Source: Miscanthus floridulus
Lineage: Eukaryota; Streptophyta; Magnoliopsida; Poales; Poaceae
NCBI RefSeq assembly: GCF_019320115.1
Contig: NC_089582.1
Location: 122,165,259-122,229,258, forward strand
Length of the DNA: 64,000 bases
Direction of reading: 5' to 3'
The notes below the pieces were generated by a model. That model did no database searches. It was given only the letters and a program-made list of their open reading frames with translations, and was not told the DNA's origin. A program made the position numbers and the translations under genes. Positions 57,267 through 64,000 of this stretch are shown here, one piece after another (positions within the stretch are counted from its first letter, which is position 1; each line of letters starts with the position of its first letter).

Positions 57267-58271
57267 ATGGACGGCCTCCCCGACGCCGACGCGGCGCCGT
57301 TGGCGGCTGCGCCGCCGCAGAAGCGCGACGAGTGGAGCGAGAGCGGCATCGTGCGCCTGCTCGAGGCCTACGAGGCCAAGTGGCTGCTGCGGAACCGCGC
57401 CAAGCTCAAGTGGAGCGACTGGGTCGACATCGCCCACGAGGTGTCTGTGCATTGCGCCGACGACGCCGCGGCCGCGGGGAAGCCCCCCGGCGGCGGCGGC
57501 GGCGGCAACAGCGCCAAGACCCCCAACCAGTGCAAGAACAAGATCGAGTCCATGAAGAAGCGGTACCGGGCCGAGTCCGCCGCGGTGGCGCGCGCGGGCC
57601 CCACCGCCGCCGGCCCGTCGTGGAGGTTCTTTGCCCGCATGGACGGCCTGCTCAAAGGGCCGACCGTCTGCTCTGCCCAGGTGCAGCAGCCGGAGCTGAT
57701 TAACAACATAGACTTGCGAGCTCCGGCGAAACCAGAGGCGGCCGAGGTCGAAGCTGATTTTGCCACGCAGCTGCGGGATGCAGTTCCAGGTGCATTCTCT
57801 GATCTGATGAACATCGATGCGAATGGCGCTGTCCCGGATAAAGTGGAGAAGGTTGACAACAGCATGCAGAAGGAGAGCAGGCCTGCTGATAGCGATGCTA
57901 ACGTGAGCTCTCCGAGGAGTAAGGTGGCCAACGAGGACGTGGAGGAGGTGAACAATGTCTGGGACCGGACCAAGAAGAGAAAGAGCACAGACTTTGACAT
58001 AGCCAAGAGCATCGAGCTGCTGGCTAGCTCGTTCTTGAAGATTGAGCACGCCAGGTTGGAGATGTACAGGGAGACAGAAAGGATGAGGGCTGAAGCTGAG
58101 ATTAAGAAGGGGGAGATGGAGCTCAAGAGAACTGAGATCATGGCGAAAACGCACCTGCAGATCGCCAGGCTTTTTGCAAAGAAATTGAAACAGAGCAGTG
58201 GAAAGAATGGTGGCAGTTCGTCAGTAACAGCTGAAGTGGACACCCTTACCAAGAAAGGCGAGAATGGTTAG
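57267..58271 (+). CDS. Trihelix DNA-binding protein (SIP1 clade, ASIL/ENAP-like)
   Basis: 334 residues, one open frame. The ATG at 57267 is chosen because the conserved region begins 20 residues later and the upstream in-frame extension is not conserved-looking. The trihelix (Myb/SANT-like) domain covers about residues 20-131: W23 (DEWSESGIVRLLEAYE), W49 and W52 (KLKWSDWVDIA), a glycine linker at 75-80, helix three NQCKNKIESMKKRYR (87-101) and the SIP1-type extension WRFFARMDGLLKG (119-131). A basic KKRK near 235 is a possible nuclear signal. A long charged helix at about 255-310 (ERMRAEAEIKKGEMELKR) is a coiled coil for dimerisation. ASIL relatives repress seed genes; ENAP relatives link ethylene signalling to histone acetylation. 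The exact role is unknown. Splicing at the last codons (GTTAGT) to an acceptor near 59833 is possible. Confidence 0.88.
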   Translation: MDGLPDADAAPLAAAPPQKRDEWSESGIVRLLEAYEAKWLLRNRAKLKWSDWVDIAHEVSVHCADDAAAAGKPPGGGGGGNSAKTPNQCKNKIESMKKRYRAESAAVARAGPTAAGPSWRFFARMDGLLKGPTVCSAQVQQPELINNIDLRAPAKPEAAEVEADFATQLRDAVPGAFSDLMNIDANGAVPDKVEKVDNSMQKESRPADSDANVSSPRSKVANEDVEEVNNVWDRTKKRKSTDFDIAKSIELLASSFLKIEHARLEMYRETERMRAEAEIKKGEMELKRTEIMAKTHLQIARLFAKKLKQSSGKNGGSSSVTAEVDTLTKKGENG

Positions 58272-60390
58272 TGTCAACACAACATCCTAATATAAGGGTT
58301 ATACTTTTGCAAAAAGTTTCTAAAATTTGTTATATACTATATGTCAAAGCAAAATTTTCCCTCAAGAGTACATAGCTTTCTCTCTGATGGAGTCCCCCAT
58401 TTGTTAGGTCTGTACCTCTGTGTCTGTTCCTGAATACATGAATAGAATTGGGAGCTTCAGCCTAAATTAGTTATAGCAGTTCTCTCTATCAGAAGTTGAT
58501 TATTATGTAATGTTTGTGACAATTTGAGAGTTTGTGCAGTGGTAGGGCTGTAACATTCCAACTTTGCTGCTGTTGTCTGCTTTTCATTATTCTCAGCTAA
58601 TTCTTAGAAATGAAGTCTTAATTGTTATTGTGAGTCAAGATCTTTCCATAGTAAATGGACATAATGCTCGTGTTCTGGGATCATATGTTTATTTACTTGT
58701 CATAGAAGAGATTCAACGCAGACTGATAGTACTTGTGATAGGAGTATAATGGAAGTGTCATGTTCAACTCTAGTGCAAGATTTGTTTCAGGCTACAGATA
58801 TTGCTGTAATGCATGGAATATGCTACTCTTTCACAATGAAAAGGAACACTTTACCTAAATGAAATGATCATGTATGTTCCAAACACATGGCTCCTGAATA
58901 TTCAAATATAGACATGAGTCTATTTATATTCTGAAGAAATGGAACTACATAATAAACCATCTACTAACTCCATATGCATGCTTTAGCACTATTGATTGCT
59001 AATGATCTGTATTCTAGCGCCATTAAGAATTTCGTGCCTCCCCAAAAGTAGAACCTGAAAAAGCGTTGCTATCGTTCACCTGCTATGGATATGATTGTTT
59101 CTGACTACATGCTGGGGCCATCAATAGACTGACATCACATGCGTATGCCCTAGAAAGCACTGCTGTGGAAAAATAGGATGAACATGTTGAATCGTAGGAT
59201 TATTTCTCGTGTCTTGTTTATTCAAGTGCACTTTCTAACTTGCTAAGAAGAACCCTTCCCTACTATGTGAACAATATTGACATAACAGTTGGAGGCATAC
59301 TTCTTTTTGTCAAGAATTTTTCTACCTGCCAGCCTATATGCAGAGTCACCCACAGATGTCCTAATGATCATATTGAGATAGCGCTATATTTACTGTGTTC
59401 TGATAAAAAGTACTAGAGGATTAAGTTCTTGAAGGATCTGCAATCACTGAGTGATTTGTGTACTTGTTTTCTCGTTCAATGCCTACTTTCTGGGGTTTCT
59501 GTCGTCGTTACCTTACGTAGGCTCACACCTCTTATGCTGCTCAGCTCAGATGTTATCCTGTCTGTTACTTGGCCTTAATGATGTTATTGCATTGTACAGG
59601 AAATCTGCATTCCAATATATCGTAGCTCCTTTACTGTTGCATATGCATTCCAATTTCAGTTTGAAGTTACAAAACGAATTCAAATTACTGGTGTGCTTGT
59701 TTAGTTATATAGAACAAATTTTGTTTGTACCAAAAGCAATATACAGTACTGAATCGTGTAGCTGCATTGTTCACCTTATATTGTTTTGCTGTGGCCAATT
59801 CTCTTCTCACCATGGGACTTGTGAATTTCAGGTTCCGGGTGATGTGGCATGCCCAGCAGTTGATTCTATCCTCGGTGTACATGGCATCTCACTTTCCCTG
59901 TGCAGCAAGTGTACTGAGTCTGATTGATGCAACTTCGTGAGTGGAGAAATTGTTAGCTGTAAATTTACAGATGCAATAATGGGAGCGATGATTTGTCTGT
60001 TTCATCCATTGCGGGATTATTATAGAAGCGATTTTTGAATCAGTGACTTCCTAGTCTGAAAGTTTCCGCCCTCTGTTCCTGTAGCAATTTACTGACAAGT
60101 GGCAACCATCATTTGTATAAGCCCATGCCCATGCTGTGAAGAAATGAAGCAGCAGTCGCCAATGCTGTGGTAAAATGTACTCTTGAAGCCTCGATGACTA
60201 GGTATTGACGTGTTGTAACTAGTTTCTGCACAGTTTGACTATGCGGATCCAATGCAAAGGTCAGCTAAATGAACAAGAAAAGTACTCGGTCCGGTCGTTT
60301 ATACACGATGAGGACGTAGTGATTTTTTCTAATGGTTATTACGGGGTTATTATTTAGTATAGCTGTGAGCTGCCAAAAAAAAAATTATAA
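58272..60390 (+). other. 3' UTR and downstream region of the trihelix gene
   Basis: AT-rich with no supported gene. An open frame of 158 codons (59451-59927) is hydrophobic and looks random. A TTTCAG acceptor at about 59833 followed by GTTCCGGGTGATG could mark a short terminal exon, since splicing it to the end of the trihelix frame gives an immediate stop. No canonical AATAAA is obvious. Confidence 0.4.
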
Positions 60391-60781
60391 GAGCATTTTC
60401 ATCAGTTTCCAAAACCCTATTCCAATCCTGTTTTTTTGGCAAGATTGAAAAAAAAACCCAACTCTCCAACAACTCCCAATTTATCCACACGAAACCTGAT
60501 TCAATCGTGCGCAAATAACGCGTGCGTATCCATCGGCCAATCGGGTGGTGGAAGGACTTGATAAAGAACAAGGGGTAAGATATGGTTCTCAATGTAAATG
60601 TATAAGGAAGAAATAAAGTGTAAAAGTAGTTGGGGGTGATTTAGAAACAGTCCATGATTCCTGCTGTAAAATTATATTTTATATTTTAGAAGCGAGATTT
60701 TGAATGTTCCTAACTTTTGTTTAGCCACATAGAAAAATAATTGATTTACCAATTATTTTTTAGGAACTATTTGAGATGCTC
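60391..60781. mobile_element. Tourist-type MITE (PIF/Harbinger-derived)
   Basis: 391 bases with TAA target duplicates (60388-60390 and 60782-60784). The ends GAGCATTTTCATCA and TTTGAGATGCTC are inverted. The right duplicate coincides with the left edge of the tandem duplication that follows. Confidence 0.7.
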
Positions 60782-61238
60782 TAAGTTATTTGGTTAAAAT
60801 AACTATGGAACTTACCTTTTCTCGTTATCTCTTTTAAAACAACTATAAAACGTTTCTGCATTTCCATCCATTCAGAAAAGTAAAAAGCTGAAAGCTAAAA
60901 ACGGCTTCAAAGCGTTGCAAACATTATACTATGTGAAAGAATATGTCTATGAAAGAACAACTTCTAGTTCCATTCGTTTAGTCGTCATTCTGCTTTTTTA
61001 CTGCAGAAACATTTTTATAAAGTAAACCAAACGTAGCTTAAGAAAACTTATAGAATGCCCCTTGCGGAGCAGCAATTTCGGGCTCTGTCTCCGACCATGG
61101 CGAGGAACAAACATGGTAGAACTTAGGAGCGAACGCATGAATTTTATAGAAATCCTACAAAATTTCAGAGATGGATTCAATTTCACAAAAAAAAAACATA
61201 GAAACATGACATTTTTTCCCATTTCAAACATGCCCTTA

Positions 61239-61721
<483 letters not shown>

Positions 61722-61739
61722 TTAGTGGGTAATAACCGG

Positions 61740-62498
61740 CCGCTGAGAATCTGCACCCACATGTCAGTGCCGATGTACGAGAACAGGTAGTCACCACCAC
61801 CGAATTTTTTACTATTTGGCCCTTTTTTCGAAAGTTTCTCTCAAATAGACCCCTGGCGGAAAGAATTCCAGAAATGGACCCTTGGCTCGGCGCCAGAGTG
61901 AGTGGCGCCGAGCTCGGCGCCACGGTGACTGGCACCGAGGTCCTAGGCACGGGCAAACGCCCTGTAAGGGGCTCGGCGCCATCCACTCTGGCGCCGAGCT
62001 ACCTGCATTTAACCCCAGCCCAGCCTTCTTCCCCGAGCGTTCTTCCTCTTCTTTCTCCTCGGGTTTTTTTCTCGCCACTTCATCCAACCTCATGAATCGA
62101 CATATTGGACCTTGAAAACCTTGATTTGATCCGTAGATCTTCGAGAGCAAGGTATACTCGCTCACCTTCTTGTTTTTCTCGCATAGATTCGGAACATATT
62201 AGTAGAATTTTTGAACCTAAGAATCGTCATCACTTATGGTTTCATTGTATCCCTCAATATATGTATTATACAACCGTAGGTTCATTTCAAGGCGTGGAAA
62301 ATGCTAGCAAACCAAGCCGCATATAGTTATGTTATGGGTTTATTGTTGTGGATGAAATGAGAAACCCTAGGTTTAGGGTATAATTTTAACTGCTTTTGGT
62401 TCTTATAACGAAATTGATTGGATTGTAGTTATGGTTCTCATTGATATTTTGTTGTGATGTTTTTATTTATGTTTGCTAAATTACATCCTATTTGTTAG
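61740..62498 (+). promoter_or_regulatory. Leader of the GRF-type gene, with GGCGCC-rich block
   Basis: 61885-62000 contains several GGCGCCGAG and GGCGCCA repeats in both orientations, able to fold into hairpins. 62000-62150 is pyrimidine-rich, as in transcribed leaders. 62151-62498 looks like an intron ending in TTTGTTAG directly before the ATG at 62499. Inference: this is promoter, 5' UTR and first intron of the GRF-type gene. Confidence 0.4.
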
Positions 62499-62699
62499 AT
62501 GCAAGAAATATTTCGGGAGGAGTTTTGGCGAAAACGGGGTCGTCCTCAAGAATTATACCCCGACGCGTCTAGCAAAGATGCCCCCGTTTCCCCTGACCTT
62601 CCTGTCCCTAACTGTGATTGTGGTTTCCCGGCCCATGTTTTCCAATCGAAACATCCGGACACAGCCGCGCGTTGCTTCTACACATGTAGTCGGTTTAAT
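62499..62699 (+). pseudogene. GRF-type zinc-finger exon (transposon-associated), truncated gene
   Basis: 67 codons from ATG 62499 to a GTAAG donor at 62700. It contains FREEFWRKRGRPQELYPDAS, then CDCGFPAHVFQSKHPDTAAR and CFYTCSRFN, the C-x-C(G)-P...R-FYxC pattern of GRF zinc fingers. This protein type is repeated in panicoid grasses, often linked to PMD-type transposon genes. The next exon is absent: unit 2 of the tandem duplication begins 65 bases after the donor. The zinc finger therefore lacks its last cysteine-bearing part. Confidence 0.6.
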
Positions 62700-63541
62700 G
62701 TAAGAAATTATTTGTACTATCCTTTTTCTTTATTTGTTTAAGTATGGTACTAATATATTATTGAAAGTTATTTGGTTAAAATAACTATGGAACTTACCTT
62801 TTCTCGTTATCTCTTTTAAAACAACTATAAAACGTTTCTGCATTTCCATCCATTCAGAAAAGTAAAAAAGCTGAAAGCTAAAAACGGCTTCAAAGCGTTG
62901 CAAACATTATACTATGTGAAAGAATATGTCTATGAAAGAACAACTTCTAGTTCCATTCGTTTAGTCGTCATTCTGCTTTTTTACTGCAGAAACATTTTTA
63001 TAAAGTAAACCAAACGTAGCTTAAGAAAACTTATAGAATGCCCCTTGCGGAGCAGCAATTTCGGGCTCTGTCTCCGACCATGGCGAGGAACAAACATGCT
63101 AGAACTTAGGACCGAACGCATGAATTTTATAGAAATCCTACAAAATTTCAGAGATGGGTTCAATTTCACAAAAAAAAACATAGAAACATGACATTTTTTT
63201 CCCATTTCAAACATGCCCTTAGAGCAACCACAGTGTTGCTCAAAAGCAGTTCATAGCGATTAAAGTAATATCTACCACCTAGCTGAACCACTGTGAGACA
63301 ATTATGTAAAGTAGTCCATAGCAAGGTATCCATAATATTATAGACTACTGATAGAGAATAAAAAATGTTAATTTTCTTACTTCTCTCTTTCTCTTTCTTG
63401 ATATTACACAGGATTGTAGAGATGGAGAACTTTTTATCTCTAATAGGATCCACCCTACAGACTACTTGTTGGCTGAAACACTGTAGAAACACAATAGTCA
63501 GCTTCTCCCTGCAGCTACTTGGTCCCTTGTATGGACTGATC

Positions 63542-63582
<41 letters not shown>

Positions 63583-63585
<3 letters not shown>

Positions 63586-63845
63586 AGAGGCTATTCAGTA
63601 GCCGGCTACAAAATAAGTTATTCTGTAGCCACCTCCATTTTATGTAATTTTATATACTAATTTACCATAATGTCAATACATATTTACGATAGTTGGATTA
63701 CTATAACACATAGGGATATTTACCATAACGTTATATTAAACCACTTAGTAAGGAGTTACTATAATCTTGTAAATTAACATAGTAATTATCGTAACTCAAA
63801 GTGGCTACAGAATAAGTTATTCTGTAGCCAGCTACAGGATAGTAG

Positions 63846-63848
<3 letters not shown>
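63583..63848. mobile_element. Small element inserted in a (TA)n tract (Micron-like MITE)
   Basis: 266 bases with TA runs on both sides (63544-63582 and 63849-63904), absent from unit 1 where the TA run is continuous. The ends contain CTATTCAGTAGCCGGCTAC and the inverted GTAGCCAGCTACAGGATAG, and each carries an inner palindrome of the type GGCTACAGAATAAGTTATTC. It matches the behaviour of Micron, a rice MITE family that targets (TA)n microsatellites. Sequence relationship to Micron is not tested. Confidence 0.65.
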
Positions 63849-63938
<90 letters not shown>

Positions 63939-63948
63939 TGTGTGTGTG
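63849..63948. repeat. (TA)n(TG)n microsatellite, unit 2
   Basis: TA run 63849-63904 followed by a TG run with one TATG interruption to 63948. Confidence 0.95.
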
Positions 63949-64000
63949 AACTACTTGGTCCAATTACATTACTGTGGTTGCTCTTAGTGGGTAATAACCG

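Larger units (their letters stand above)
63222..63983. mobile_element. Tourist-type MITE, unit 2 copy with nested insertion
   Basis: Same ends and TTA duplicates (63219-63221 and 63984-63986) as the unit 1 copy at 61239. The surrounding sequence is also shared, so it was duplicated with the unit rather than inserted again. Confidence 0.75.
62765..64000 (+). repeat. Tandem duplication, unit 2 (runs off the window)
   Basis: It repeats 60783 onward with few differences. It is longer than unit 1 by about 280 bases up to the window end because of the insertion at 63583-63848 and different TA counts. It ends at GGTAATAACCG, equal to 61728-61738. Confidence 0.88.

Noticed and set aside
57135..58154. 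339-codon open frame on the minus strand across the trihelix gene
   Set aside because: It is the antisense shadow of a GC-rich coding sequence; the plus frame has the conserved domains.
59451..59927. 158-codon hydrophobic open frame after the trihelix gene
   Set aside because: AT-rich sequence with no family resemblance; composition looks random.

Overview
The window is a piece of a plant nuclear genome, almost certainly a panicoid grass (sorghum, sugarcane or Miscanthus type; this is inference). The signs are GC-rich 5' ends of genes, SIRE/Maximus-type Copia and Tekay/Reina-type Gypsy elements, Stowaway and Tourist MITEs, and plant mobile domain (PMD) and trihelix genes. More than half of the 64 kb is transposon. 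I found no RNA gene, CRISPR array or prokaryote-like system, and no convincing undescribed enzyme system. The unusual content is structural.

Layout. 1-1970: a decayed PMD (MAIN-like) gene whose exon borders are still readable. 4178-39866: a gene of the RCI2/LTI6/PMP3 family of small two-helix membrane proteins. Its two exons are 29.6 kb apart. The intron holds a stack of LTR retrotransposons: A (Copia deletion derivative, 4307-33210), a Gypsy-type LTR remnant E inside A (about 5741-32297), SIRE-like Copia B inside E (7789-31632, minus strand), and a 13.9 kb non-coding LARD-like element C inside B (12204-26133, minus strand). A fifth element, the Reina-type chromovirus D (33952-39845, plus strand), sits inside the last codons of exon 2. 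It displaces the final residues and stop codon to 39851-39866.

40-54.9 kb: a gene-poor mosaic of duplicated fragments. It holds two copies of a roughly 1.1 kb segment with different MITE insertions, a fragment copied from the trihelix gene, a dead nepenthesin-type aspartic protease (42652-44463), an inverted repeat pair 5 kb apart, a 1.79 kb solo LTR with a perfect target duplication, and several MITEs.

57267-58271: the one clearly intact gene, a 334-residue SIP1-type trihelix DNA-binding protein behind a very GC-rich 5' flank. 60391-64000: MITEs and a roughly 2 kb head-to-tail tandem duplication that carries a GRF-type zinc-finger exon. The second unit has an extra small element inserted into a (TA)n tract, and the window ends inside that unit.

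The genes here do not form a pathway. The story is one of TE nesting, gene decay and local duplication around two housekeeping-type genes (RCI2/PMP3 and trihelix).
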